A stretch of 64,000 nucleotides of DNA from Sarcocystis neurona (GCA_000727475.1 KL647294.1:3876743-3940742); one strand, 5' to 3'. Shown: positions 35,201 through 45,200, counted from the stretch's first letter. Notes: generated by a model not told the origin, from the sequence alone. Numbers and translations are program-made.

Positions 35201-37606
35201 AGCGTCCCCACACCCACGCTCCTCCTCCTCCTCACTCCCACTGCTGCTGCTCCTGCTGCTGCTGATGCTGTAAGTCTTCGACCTTCTCCCACTCCTGTTG
35301 CTGCCCCTGCTGCCGCTCCCCGACCTACTGCTGCGGTTCACGCTGCTGCTGCTGTCCACGTCGCCGCTGCTGATCACGTCGCTGCTGCTGTGCGCGCCGC
35401 TGCTGCTGTTCACGCGGTTGCTGCCGGTCCTCCCCCTGGTGCTGCTGCCTCTCTTTTTGTTTCTCTGCGCTCTGCTGCAGCAGCGCCTCGCCAGCTGCAG
35501 CAACTCGGCTGCCGGATTCTCGGTGACAGCGCTGCTGCTGTTGCTCCTGCTGCCTTCTGCCCAGAGCAGAGAGCACGGCAAGTCTGCAGCACCTGCTTCA
35601 TACTCTTCCCGCCTTTTTGCATCTGCGTCCGCTTCCTCTTCTCCATAAAGCTGCTGCTGTGGACTTTCTTGAAGCTGCTGCTGCTTCTGCGTCTGTGTCC
35701 GCTGCAGCCGCCTGTCTTGTTGCTGCAGTTGCTGTTCGTGCCGCAGCTGCTGCTGCATTTGGTGCTGCCGTACCTGCTGGTGCTGCACCTGTTGCTGACA
35801 CATCTGCTGCTGAAGTTGCGTATGCAGCTGCTGTTGGAACGCCTGCTGCTGCTGCTGCAGCATGTGCTCCTCTCGAAGTGAGGGGATGCCGCAGCAAGCG
35901 AGTGGCAGCTGCAGCAGGTCGCAGCAGCGACACAGCGCAACAAGAAGACGCTGCTGCAGCAGCTGCAGCTCTTCTTCCGAAAGAGCAGCAACGCCACGTC
36001 CTGCGTCGCCGTTATTTGCTCCAACCGCAGCAGCACCGGCATCAGCAACAGCAGCAGTAGAAGACGCCAAAAGAGGCGGATCGTTTGCTGCAGCAGCAAC
36101 AGCAGACGGTGCAGCAGAAAACAAGGAAGAAGAAACGCCCGGAGCAACAGCAGCAGGAAATGCGAAAGCAGAGGAATTCATGGTAACAGGAGCATCTTCG
36201 GGTGTCTGTGGGTGACGCTGTTGACCCAGGGAGAGAACAGGTTGCTGCTCCTGCAGCTTCTCCCCCGGCAAAAGTAGACGCCGCTGCTGCTGCTGCTCCC
36301 GCTGCTGCTCCCGCTGCTGCATTTGCTGCTTCTGCTGCTGCGTCTGCTGCCGCATTTGCTGCCGCTGCTCTCGCTGCCGCGTCTGCTGTTGCACTTGCTG
36401 CTGCAGATCTTGTCGCTGCTGCTGCTGCTCCAGGGCTAGGTGCTGCTGGTGTGACTGCTGTTGCTGCTGCCGCACGAGTTGTGTATGCTCCTGCTGTTGC
36501 TCGTGGGGCAATAAGAGAGCAAAAGGAGCGTGAGTGGACACAGCCGGAAGAGAAGGAGAAGGAGAGGGAGAAGGAAAGGAAAAAGAAGACTTTTCATTGC
36601 AAGACGGAGAACAGAACGGTAGCAAATGAGAGAAGGCGACGTCGCGGATTTTCGTACATTTCTTTGCATGCGCCACTACTTTATCTGCTCTGATCATATG
36701 TCTGCCGTCAACCGGGCAGACCACCATCGCAGCAGCTCCTCCACGTGCTGCTACTGCTGGTGCTGCTCTCTTTGTTGCTGCTGGTTTTGCTGCATCTGCT
36801 GCTACTATTGCTGCTCCCCTATGCGCTGCTGCTGGTTCTCCTGCAGCTGCTACTGGTGCCCCTGCTGCCATGGGTGCTGCCGCTGTTGCTGCCGCTGCTG
36901 CCGTTGCCGCGGCTGCTCCTGTTGCTGTCGTTCCTGCTCCTCTTGCTGCTTCGTTTCTGCGTCCTCGCACTGCCGGCTTTCCTGAAACTGTCCCTCCTGC
37001 TGCGGCGGCAGCGCCACTGCTCTTGCTGCTGCTGTTGCTGACGCCGCTGCCGCTGTCGTCGCTTTTGCTGCTGCTCAAACTTATACCGATGTCGCTAGAC
37101 GGAGCACGCGCAGCCTCAGGCGAATCAGCAGCGCCAGAGGCGCACGCGTCACGTCTCCTCGCGCTAGTAGCAGCAGCAACGCCGTCGTCGCAGTTACACG
37201 TAGCTGAGCAGCAACAATTTTTGCGGCAGCTTTCTACAGACTCTCCTGCAGCACTAGAGTCCGACCGCGCAACGACAGCAGCAGCACGCGCTACCGCAGC
37301 AGCAGGTCCAGAAGCGGCAGCAGCAGGCCACGCGGCATCAGCAGCTCGATCACTGGCAGAAGGAGAAGAAGCAGCGGCAGCAGGGACGACAGAAGAACCA
37401 GCTGCGCGAGTCCCGCAGATAGCAGCTGGCACCCTTTCTGCGGCGGCAACTTCGGCTGCTGCTGCTGCAGCTGCGCCGAGGGTCATCTGCAGTGACATAG
37501 CAGCGTCACGCGTCTCGTCGGAAGCGCACGGTCCTAGCGCCATATTTTCCGCGGCTGCTGCAAGAGAAATGCAGTTCTTGTGTTCATACACCTCAGACGG
37601 CGACAC
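20103..37606 (-). CDS. TRM13-type tRNA 2'-O-methyltransferase, split gene
   Basis: TRM13 enzymes methylate the 2'-hydroxyl of nucleotide 4 in the acceptor stem of certain tRNAs, using S-adenosylmethionine. Minus-strand exons give, in order: a zinc finger C-X5-H-X9-H-X3-C (residues about 297-317); a Gln-rich stretch with LSEEELQLL (about 540); KHEKQEAQL and ELGAG (about 905-941); KGALTRWV, completing the GAGKG cofactor loop; VVVVEREARRNVKDQK; RLRLDISDFDLL; AKHLCGAGTDVALR; IAPCCHHRC; SFVGVELLRWLGF; LVGLLIKRLLD; and GFADTSLRPF with SPENIVLL. These are the TRM13 landmarks in their known order. The six junctions from the large exon to the stop match in phase, and the total is a multiple of three (1447 residues from the Met at 37606). 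Human and yeast proteins have about 480 residues; the excess is homopolymer insertions. The start, and whether an intron follows the zinc finger, are uncertain. The N-terminal CCCH finger of relatives was not found. Confidence 0.93.
20640..20815. repeat. 14-bp tandem array
   Basis: AGCAGCAAGGACAC units repeat head to tail, about ten copies, with variants (GGAGGC, GGACGC) at both ends. The period is not a multiple of three. It sits inside the last TRM13 intron beside the GA tract. Confidence 0.9.
20830..23520. repeat. 2.7-kb polypurine (plus) / polypyrimidine (minus) tract
   Basis: From about 20830 to 23520 the plus strand is nearly all A and G in irregular GAAGAG, GAGGAA and GGGGCAGA steps, with rare C and T. 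Recurrent longer phrases (AAGAGTTGTGGAAGA, GAGAAGAGG) show it grew by local duplication. It lies wholly within the last intron of TRM13. Confidence 0.95.
23541..23615 (-). CDS. TRM13 exon with LLIKRLLD helix
   Basis: 75 bases. It completes Gly and starts with Trp, restoring the Gly-Trp pair. It then reads RRLVGLLIKRLLDLCR, matching the KIG..CK.LID.GR helix near the C-terminus of TRM13. The donor is GTATAT. Confidence 0.9.
23616..25728 (-). other. TRM13 intron, 2.1 kb
   Basis: GTGGGT donor and GTGTTTGCAG acceptor, phase 2. On the plus strand: CTG-rich at 25440-25690, TATA at about 25160-25205, then CAG-rich at 23650-25130, so the acceptor half is CTG on the sense strand. Confidence 0.88.
25729..25818 (-). 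CDS. TRM13 exon with FVG..LLRWLGF motif
   Basis: 90 bases. The first base completes Arg of CCHHR; Cys follows directly, giving CCHHRC, then TVESFVGVELLRWLGF and REFSTLAAAT. The donor GTGGGT splits the Gly of the conserved Gly-Trp. Confidence 0.92.
25819..27016 (-). other. TRM13 intron, CTG-rich on the sense strand
   Basis: GTAGGG donor, GCATGCGCAG acceptor. The plus strand is almost continuous interrupted CAG from 25800 to 27000, so the transcript carries CUG repeats right up to the acceptor. Every frame is open, giving misleading long open frames. Confidence 0.9.
27017..27361 (-). CDS. TRM13 exon with CCHH motif
   Basis: 345 bases. It begins by completing Arg and reads CLARCV, continuing the KHLCG helix. 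An Ala/Ser-rich insertion follows, with SEEEKKSSQSLYDASG, then ILSFCIAPCCHHR at the 3' end. CCHHRC is a conserved active-site motif of TRM13. The donor is GTAGGG within the Arg codon (CG|). The antisense frame 27038-27379 on the plus strand is open but is only its shadow. Confidence 0.94.
28364..28377. promoter_or_regulatory. Palindrome GGTGTACGTACACC in TRM13 intron
   Basis: Perfect 14-bp inverted repeat in the intron after the KHLCG exon. Confidence 0.5.
28552..28569. promoter_or_regulatory. Palindrome GCGGTGTACGTACACCGC in TRM13 intron
   Basis: The longest perfect copy (18 bp), 64 bases downstream of the KHLCG exon donor. Confidence 0.5.
28633..28734 (-). CDS. TRM13 exon with KHLCG motif
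   Basis: 102 bases: one base completing Thr, 33 codons, and AG to be completed as Arg. It encodes IDDVLEKHFL, then RVLALAKHLCGAGTDVAL, the invariant GKHLCG.ATDLALR motif of TRM13. The donor is GTAACT. Confidence 0.95.
28735..32059 (-). other. TRM13 intron, 3.3 kb
   Basis: GTCAGT donor and CTGCTGCTGCTGCAG acceptor, phase 2. From the donor side it holds CTG/CAG DNA, TATA microsatellites (30680-31620 on the plus strand), a 39-bp direct repeat (about 30006-30100, CTCCTGCTCCTTCTCGTCCC units), unique sequence at 29100-29580, and a CTG run on the sense strand next to the acceptor. A TGTACGTACA core is at 29776-29785. Confidence 0.9.
32060..32837 (-). CDS. TRM13 catalytic exon (GKG loop to LDI motif)
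   Basis: This exon has 778 bases: two completing the Gly of GAG, 258 codons, and two left for the next exon. It begins KGALTRWV, the rest of the cofactor-binding GAGKG loop. A Gln/Ser-rich insertion precedes VVVVEREARRN (the LIDR/LVEK strand of relatives), and a second acidic, Ala-rich insertion precedes RLRLDISDFDLL. The donor is GTCAGT. One long exon keeps the frame through both insertions. Confidence 0.92.
32838..34785 (-). other. TRM13 intron with 41-bp tandem array
   Basis: It starts GTGCGT and ends GGGCTCTCAG. On the plus strand it contains TATA, CTCT and ACATAT microsatellites (33590-33680, 34160-34680). Close to the 3' end lie the eight-copy 41-bp array and a CTG-rich stretch on the sense strand. 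Phase 1 on both sides. Confidence 0.88.
32977..33303. repeat. Eight tandem copies of a 41-bp unit
   Basis: The phrase GGGTAGAACTGAG recurs every 41 bases from 33001 to 33288, joined by GCAGT(C/T)TCGACGCAGCAGC and AATTGCAGC. Copies are nearly identical, differing mainly at one T/C. A 41-bp period is not a multiple of three, so the three open minus frames that cross it are not coding evidence. It lies in a TRM13 intron 140 bases upstream of an acceptor. Confidence 0.95.
34786..37606 (-). CDS. TRM13 5' coding region (CHHC finger and Gln-rich exon)
   Basis: One uninterrupted frame of 940 codons plus one base. The Ala/Ser-rich N-terminal part is followed by the CHHC finger (36718-36656), then a Ser/Pro/Phe stretch, then long Gln-rich runs, acidic and Ser-rich segments, and KHEKQEAQL leading to ELGAG at a GTGCGT donor. 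The pyrimidine-rich sequence after the finger (SFSFPSPSPSP in translation) looks like an intron end. A donor T|GTACGA inside the last Cys codon of the finger is one candidate, so this may be two exons. Met at 37606 is simply the first in frame. Confidence 0.8.
36656..36718 (-). other. CHHC zinc finger coding segment
   Basis: Twenty-one codons with Cys, His, His and Cys spaced X5, X9 and X3, beginning Cys-Pro-Val-Asp. This is the spacing of the U11-48K/GTSF1/TRM13 zinc finger family, which binds RNA. The upstream position relative to the methyltransferase domain agrees with TRM13. Confidence 0.9.
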
Positions 37607-37664
37607 GCCTAGGGCTGCGGGGTACGCACACTCGGTGGAGTGATGAGACGCTGCCGCTGTTGCA

Positions 37665-37676
37665 GTGTACGTACAC
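37665..37676. promoter_or_regulatory. Palindrome GTGTACGTACAC
   Basis: Perfect 12-bp inverted repeat, the copy nearest the TRM13 start. Confidence 0.6.
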
Positions 37677-37952
37677 CTGACAAACAGATACTGCTGTCGT
37701 CGCGCAGGAACACCCTACTGCTCTCCACCGTGCCCCTTTGCACTGCTGTTGTAAAAGAACAGCAGTGCTAGCAGCAGCTCCTTCAAGCTGCTAGACTTGA
37801 AGCTGAGAGAGGAACAGGTCATCCACTTGTACGCACATACACAGAGGGGGATATATATATATATATATATCAACATAGCAGGACAACGGCACATGCACGT
37901 ACATGAATATGAATGCAAGTAGAAGGGCAGGAAAAAAAAGAGATTCAGAGTT

Positions 37953-37970
37953 GCGGTGTATGTACACTGC
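37953..37970. promoter_or_regulatory. Palindrome, imperfect 18-bp copy
   Basis: GCGGTGTATGTACACTGC, two transitions away from the 18-bp consensus GCGGTGTACGTACACCGC. Confidence 0.5.
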
Positions 37971-38147
37971 GCGAGACGCAGCAGACGCTCTAGACACGTC
38001 CTACAGACCCGAGAGAAAGTTTCTGTTAGAATCGAGAAGTAGATTTTCCGGCAGAAGCGCTGCAGTGACAGCTGCAGCACAGAGAAGTCGACTAAGAAAG
38101 AAGCAACAAGCGGGCGGGAGTCCACTGCTGGGGAAGGACCGTTCTGG

Positions 38148-38161
38148 GGTGTACGTACACC
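38148..38161. promoter_or_regulatory. Palindrome GGTGTACGTACACC
   Basis: Perfect 14-bp inverted repeat followed by GCAG, as in several other copies. Confidence 0.6.
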
Positions 38162-38370
38162 GCAGAGCGGCAGACGGCTAGAACCGACAACGGGCACACA
38201 CACAGACAACCGCTCAAAGTGCTTCTTCAAGAAATCGAGAAAAAAACGCACATAAAAGGCAGAGAACGACACTTTGACGGGAAGCAGACAGGCATCTGTT
38301 TATTGTGCATGCATCGGCGTCCACGGAGCCTGTGTCTACTAGGAGAGTTTCGGTGTACATACGTTTTTTT

Positions 38371-38388
38371 GCGGTGTACATACACCGC
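38371..38388. promoter_or_regulatory. Palindrome, 18-bp copy with flanking half site
   Basis: GCGGTGTACATACACCGC, one change from the consensus. A half site CGGTGTACA lies just upstream at 38351-38359. Confidence 0.55.
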
Positions 38389-38562
38389 AGCGAACGCTGT
38401 CTCGGGCGCGATTACAGCTTACAAGCTACTACGTATGGGATTTCTTGTAAAGTGAGTTTACTGGTTACTGCTCTTTATGTGGAAGACGGGGCTTTCCTCT
38501 CACTGATACGCCGGGGAGATGCCGTGTCATCCTCGCGAACTGGGCAAACAAAGGCGACGCTG

Positions 38563-38578
38563 CGGTGTACGTACACCG
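38563..38578. promoter_or_regulatory. Palindrome CGGTGTACGTACACCG
   Basis: Perfect 16-bp inverted repeat. Confidence 0.6.
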
Positions 38579-39759
38579 GAGCCCAGCACCCGGCAGCAAA
38601 AACAGAAGAAGCAGCAGCTGCTGCAACACCGGCCACCAGCACCACGCGACAAAGGAGACGCACCCGCTGCTGCTGGAGAACTGCGGTAGGTCGAATAGCG
38701 GGGAGGAATCCGAGCAACTGCTGCAGCGGCACACCGACGTCGGCAGCAGAAGAACAGCCGCAGGACAGTCACTACAGCAGCAGCAGTGCCTGGGCGGGCA
38801 GCAGCAGTGTCTGGGCGGGCAGCAGTAGTAGCGGCGGCGAGCGCAGCGGGACAAGACTGAAAAGTCGGTGTCTATGGACGAAATATTGCTTTTCTGTTTG
38901 GCTCCTCCACTGCAGGAGGACTTGCAGCCTATCGCCGCGGATGAAATGGAGAGCGGAAAGGAGAAAAAGAAGGGAAGCACTGGGAAACGATTGTTGTCCT
39001 CTGCATGCGCCCGCGCATGCGTATCGATGCATTCATCATCTCTACCATCGGCTGCTGGCAGCGCACAGCAGCAGCAGCGCGGCAGCAGGACCAGCATTCC
39101 CCCTGATAGGGACGGTAAAACAGCAAAGAGCACAGCAGCAGCAGCAGGACACGCGTAACAGAACTGTATACCAGGTTCCCAGAATTGCTTTCCCTTGATT
39201 AGTAGCTATGTGTCTCTTTTTTCACGTTCACGCTTCTTCTCGGCAAACACTTGTTACCCAAGATTTTTGAAGGCAGGGCACCACCAGCTGCGCCGTCACA
39301 TGTTGCGGCTGTGCTGTGCCCCCCCCCAGCACCCCCACCGCCCCCCCTCTCCCGTTGTTGCTGCAGCCGCGTTTTTTTCTACAAACGTCTCGCCAGCAGC
39401 CTCCTCTCGCTGCATGCAAGACCACTTGGCGTGCGGTGTAGCGGCAGGCACGCCGCAGCAACTGCCTGGCAGACAACAGCGGCGCCGCAGCTGGACGGGC
39501 TCCACAACAACAGCGACAGCAGCAGCAAGAGGTGACGAGCACTGCAGCAAGTGGAGAGAACACAGCAGCAACAGCAGCGGCAGCACACCAGAGCAAGAGA
39601 AGCAGGAAAACGAGGACAGCAAGGAACTCACGAGCAGCAAGCCCAACGGGAGCGCGAACAGCAACAGCGCCGCAGCAGCAAGAAGCGAGCAGGCACAGCA
39701 GTCAGCCTGGAGACTTCTTGTAAGCAAGAGAGCAGATCGAAGCTTCCCGGCCCTTTCAA

Positions 39760-39990
39760 ATGGAGCTGTTGTTCGACGACTCGCCGGTCAGTCTGGCCGC
39801 TGCCCTTGTCGCGCGGTACGCCGCGCCTCCTCCTTTTCCTGGGAATGTTTCTTTCTCCTCTTCTTTCCCGTCGTCTCCGCAGCGAGCTGCTGCTGTTCCT
39901 GCAGCTGCTCCTGCCCCGCGTCGTCGCCCCGGCGTTATCGCTTCCTTCGTCGGTCCCCTCACGAAGAAACTATTCGCAACCCGTCTCGAA
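39760..39990 (+). CDS. tRip exon 1
   Basis: 77 codons, phase 0 out, donor GTGAGT. It starts MELLFDDSP, with [10 protein letters not shown] and VGPLTKKLF. Similarity is to the general pattern of GST-like N-termini rather than a sharp motif. A pyrimidine-rich CCGCAG at 39875-39880 and a GTCAGT at 39787 could mark a short frame-preserving intron, so this may be two exons. Confidence 0.75.
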
Positions 39991-42261
39991 GTGAGTCTTT
40001 TTTACCCTGCCCTCTGCCGTGTGTGCACGGCTCCTACTCTCCTCGTTTGATAAATGAAATGTGTCTTTTCTCTGCCGTCCTCTCCCCCCGTCTCTCTCTC
40101 CCGATGTCTCTCCGTGTCTCGTTTTCCTCTCCGTGTCTCTCCCTCTGTCTGTGTCCGTGTCTCCGTCTCTTGTTCGACACGTGCTGCGAATTTGTGCGTC
40201 TTCTCGTCCGGTCTGTGCAGGAGCGGCAGACACGTTGACAGAAACTCATTTCAACAGCAGACGTGCGTCTGCTCCGCGTCTCCCCGCGCTTGGCGTGTCC
40301 CACGCCTTCTCTCCGTTTGTGGGGTGTCGCTGTTACGAACGTGCAAAAAAAGCCGCCACATGTATGTGTATGTGTCTGCTGTGTGGCACACACACACACA
40401 CACACACACAGACAAACTGCTGCGCGGTGGTTTTCCCTCTTTTGTGGGGACGAGAAGAGAAGAATTGGTGCTGCTGCCGAGGGACAAGAAAACTATTTTC
40501 TCCGTGTCGAGGAAAAGCCGTCTCTGCGGTGGGGAGGGAAGGTTGTCGACTGCATCAATAAGAATATAGAGCAGGACAAAATCAGGCAAGAAAAAGAGGC
40601 AGCCATCCTGACGGCGAAGTCCTCGAAGAAAGGACGAAGATGTGTCGCTATATATATATATGGGTATATGATATATATAATGGCTCTATAAAGAAAACAC
40701 GTATTAATATGTTGGAGTCGCCATGTCTAACATACTCAAAATGCATATATATATAGTAGACGTGCGGCACCAAATACATATATATATGTATGTATTACGT
40801 GTGTAGCGCTATGCATATATATGTATAGATATGAATCCTTTATATGTGTTCCGCCTATGAAACAGCCGTACTGCTGGGATCAAGCTCCCTACTGCAGCAC
40901 ATATATGTATGTGATATATATTATAAGGTATGTGTTCGGTTACGTACTGCAATATATATATGTGTAGATATAGGTAGATCGATACATATAGGATATGCAA
41001 GGCGCCTAAGTAGTGTTGAAGAGGGGTACTGCTGCAGCACAATATATACATGGATATTATATGTGTTGCTCTTGTGTGTGAAATTCTTATACGTGTAGAA
41101 TATATGAAGTTCTCGTGGAACACGGAGACGTACTCATATATACATNNNNNNNNNNNNNNNNNNNNNNNNNNNNNNNNNNNNNNNNNNNNNNNNNNNNNNN
41201 NNNNNNNNNNNNNNNNNNNNNNNNNNNNNNNNNNNNNNNNNNNNNNNNNNNNNNNNNNNNNNNNNNNNNNNNNNNNNNNNNNNNNNNNNNNNNNNNNNNN
41301 NNNNNNNNNNNNNNNNNNNNNNNNNNNNNNNNNNNNNNNNNNNNNNNNNNNNNNNNNNNNNNNNNNNNNNNNNNNNNNNNNNNNNNNNNNNNNNNNNNNN
41401 NNNNNNNNNNNNNNNNNNNNNNNNNNNNNNNNNNNNNNNNNNNNNNNNNNNNNNNNNNNNNNNNNNNNNNNNNNNNNNNNNNNNNNNNNNNNNNNNNNNN
41501 NNNNNNNNNNNNNNNNNNNNNNNNNNNNNNNNNNNNNNNNNNNNNNNNNNNNNNNNNNNNNNNNNNNNNNNNNNNNNNNNNNNNNNNNNNNNNNNNNNNN
41601 NNNNNNNNNNNNNNNNNNNNNNNNNNNNATATATATATACATATATATATATACATATATATATATACATATATACATATATATATACATATATACATAT
41701 ATATATACATATATACATATATATATATACATATATACATATATATATACATATATACATATATATATACATATATACATATATACATATATACATATAT
41801 ATATGTATATATACATATATATACATATCTATGTCATATATATATGTCATATATATATGTGTATATACGAAAAACTGTGGAGTTTCATGTATGTCTACAG
41901 ACAGGTGTTCTCCCGAATGGATATGTTTGTAGAAAGAATGACGTGCATGCATAGATTTATTGCTAAGCAGTCAAAAGGACTTCCTACGCATATTTATATA
42001 TGTCCGTATATCTTTTCTCTGTCTTCCTGTGTATATATGCATATATATATGATCGCTTTAGAGATCTCCGTAGAAGTATATATGTGTGTGTGTGCGTATG
42101 TATAGATGGATGTGTGTGCTTTAAAGAAGTGAAGATATACATGCCTGCTTTTATATACAAATCCACCTGTTGGTCTGCGTGTATACGTGTCTCGAGGTCT
42201 ATATGTGTAAGTGTCTTTCCATGTATACGTATATACATGTAATATATATATGGGAATGTAA

Positions 42262-42298
<37 letters not shown>

Positions 42299-45200
42299 AC
42301 GTACGTAATGTGTGTATATATACGTATATATGAATGCATATGTATATATATATATGTATGTCTGTATATATATGTGTTGTATGTATATATTTCTTTGTAA
42401 ATGTATGTATGTATGGAAACTTATATATATGTATACGCGTGTGTATATATATATGGACGTATATGTGTGTATGTATGGATGATATATATGCATGTATATT
42501 TGCGTGTATGTATATCTGCATATGTCTCTATTTGTAAGGATATAGATATATATGTGTATGTTTGAAGAGGTATGTGTGCATGCAAGTATATATATGTTTG
42601 TGTATAGAGAGGCACAAACGCGTCTACGTCTGTGCGTAGGAGTGACCCCCCCCCCGTAGATATATGTACTGACGCATGCTCAACTGAGAACGTGTGTGAA
42701 CGTGTGTATATATATATATATGGAAGAAGAAGAAGAAGAAGAAGGGAAGATGTATTAAAGAGAAGAACTGTCAGAAGAGAGGGACCATAAAGAGAAAGAT
42801 TTGCGTGTTGACATGTGTCTTCTGTGGGTTGGGGAGGTGAGGGCAGAACGTAGTTGCTGCATTTGCTGCGGTGTTTGAGGTGTACGTACACCGCAGAGGC
42901 ACCAATTTGCAGCGAATTCTTCCCCCTCGTCGTTCGCTGCTGCACTTCGTCTCCCTGCCCGTCTCCACCCCCGTCTATACGCATACTTGTTTCTCTGGCG
43001 CACGTGTAGAGTCTCCCTTCTGTGGGTGCGGTGGCAGTTTTGCTGCTGCGGAGATGAAGAGAGACAGGGGGAGAGACACGGAAGGAGAGGAGGAAGTGGC
43101 AGGGGCGGACGCGTGCAATTTTTCACCGAGACGGGAAGGGAGCCCCACACACATACAGAGAGATATGCGTCACACACACGCACACACTTTTACAGCCCCC
43201 GACTGAGGCGGAGGGAGACAGCACACAGCTGCTGCACGCCGCCGCCGTGGCAGGTCGGGAGACGGAGGAGACACACGTCTGCAGCGTGACACGGCGGCGA
43301 GTCGCATTTGACTTCCCGTCACGTAGAAGGCGACTTCTTGAAGGGGGGGGGGGAGGAGGCGGTCAGCGAGACGCGGAGACGGCGCTACAGACGCACACAC
43401 AGAGGGAGACGGGGAGACGGGGGGACACGCAGAGGGAGACGGGGAGGGGGAGACACACAGAAGGAGACGGGGAGACATGCGGAAGGAGACGGGGAGACAT
43501 GGGGAGAAGAGAAAGGGCGGGAAAAAAAGGTCCACACACAGAGAGAGAGGGCAGGAAGGGCAGGTCTTTGTGTGGACGTCTCGTGTAGGGCGTTTGCTTG
43601 GCTTTGGTATTTGCCGAGGGAGCGCGACGCTTCTGTGTTGCTGTTTCTTTGCAGCGACTTCCCCTGCTGCTGCTGGACGACGGAGGAACGGTGCTGCAGG
43701 AGCCGGCGGCAATCCTGCGCTGCTGTGCTGCTGCTGCTGCCTCCTCGTCTTCCGCCTCTCTTGCGCCAGCAGCAGCGACGGCGGCCGACGGAGAATGCTC
43801 AGAGCGCGAGGCTCAGAGAAACGGCAGCAGCAGCGCAGCAGCGCCAGCAGCAGCAACGGCAGCAGCGACTCTCCTCCTCGGCGGCCCTAGTGCGGTGCAA
43901 CAGGTAAAGCGCGCGCACTGCCTAGCGTGCTGCTCCTGGAAAGCATACATTTCTTGTCGCGATTCGGTGTGTATAAAGTTCTTCTGTGCATGTGTATAGA
44001 AGTACGTGAGAGAGAAGCGTTCATCTATCTCTGCATGCTACATCAAACGAAAGTACACATCCGTAAATATATATATATGTTGGGTACGCGTATATGGGCG
44101 GGGGCGGGGGGGGGAATGCAGCAGCCTGCTGCTGCTGCAGCTGTTGGGAGGGGAGGGGAACGGGAACGGCGAGGGAAACGCTGCTCCGCTGTCGCGCCAG
44201 AGAGGAAGAAGAGGCAGCAGTTGCAGCCGGAAGGCAAGAAAACGGTGAGGGAGAAGCAAGGACGAAGGAGCAGCAGCAGCAGGAGAAAGGCAAACAAGTC
44301 GCCACCAGCAGCGCAGGGCTACGGCGTGCAGAGAAACGCAGTCGTCCCCGCAGGAAGAAGTCACCGGCAGCAGCAACGGCGCAGCGGCGACTCCCGAGCA
44401 GCGGCAGCAGCAGCAGCGGCGAGGAGAAATGTCCGCAGCAACACCAGCTGCCGGAGTGCCGCCGGAGAAGACAGCCCCACCATGTATGCAGCACCGCTGC
44501 TGCGTGAAGCCGCAGCACCGGCAGGAGAGAAGAGCCGCAGCAGCGGCAGGAGAGGAGAGCAGCAACAGAGGGAGAAGAGAGAAGCACCAAGAGGAGGAGA
44601 GCAGCACCAGGAGGTAGAGAACAGCAGCAGCAGCAGGAGGGGAGGAGGAGAACAGGAGCAGCAGGAGAGGAGAGCGGCAGCAGGAGAGCGGCAGAAAGCG
44701 GGACATGGTCACTGTCCCGCGTTCTGTCGTTTGCTGCAGCAGCAGCAGCACACCGCAGGAGTAGCGACGGGAAGTGTCTCTCGGTCCTGCGACTGGTGCT
44801 GCTGCGTTTTTTAGTGTGAGATTCTTGCGACTGCCGTTGCTACTGCGGACGACGGTCACTTCTGCGACTGCTGCTGCTGCGTGTGTGTGTGTGTGTGTGT
44901 GTATTACTGTGTGTTGCTGTGCGGTGTGTGCTGGTGCTGCTGTTCGCTGCACAGAGGCCGCTGCTGCTGCTCTCTCGCTGTCTCTGCCTCTCTTTCTGCG
45001 AGGGAGAAGAAGCAGAGAATGCCACCTGCTGCTGCTGCTGTAGGTGTTTTTGCTGCTGGCGTGCAGGGGCAAGTGACGCAGTGGCTCTCACTTTGCTGCG
45101 AGCAGCAGTTCTCCCTGCAGGGGGCATCGGTGCTGCAGCAGCTGCAGCAGCACATGGCGACGAGAACTTTCTTTGTTGCTGACCACCTTACTCTTGCCGA

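Larger units (their letters stand above)
37607..39759. promoter_or_regulatory. Divergent intergenic region between TRM13 and tRip
   Basis: About 2.15 kb separates the first possible Met of TRM13 (minus) from the ATG of tRip (plus). It holds five copies of the GTGTACGTACAC palindrome between 37665 and 38578, TA runs at 37852-37870, and CAG-rich DNA with a near-duplicate TGTCTGGGCGGGCAGCAG at about 38790-38825. Both genes should start transcription here. Core promoter elements are not recognisable by eye. Confidence 0.65.
39991..43654 (+). other. tRip intron 1, 3.7 kb, with assembly gap
   Basis: GTGAGT donor and TTTCTTTGCAG acceptor, phase 0. It holds CTCT runs (40080-40170), TATA DNA (40650-41145), a gap, a TA array (41629-41830), further TATA/TGTA DNA (42000-42720), one palindrome and GA-rich repeats of about 20 bp (GGGGAGACA phrases, 43395-43505). 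Confidence 0.85.
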
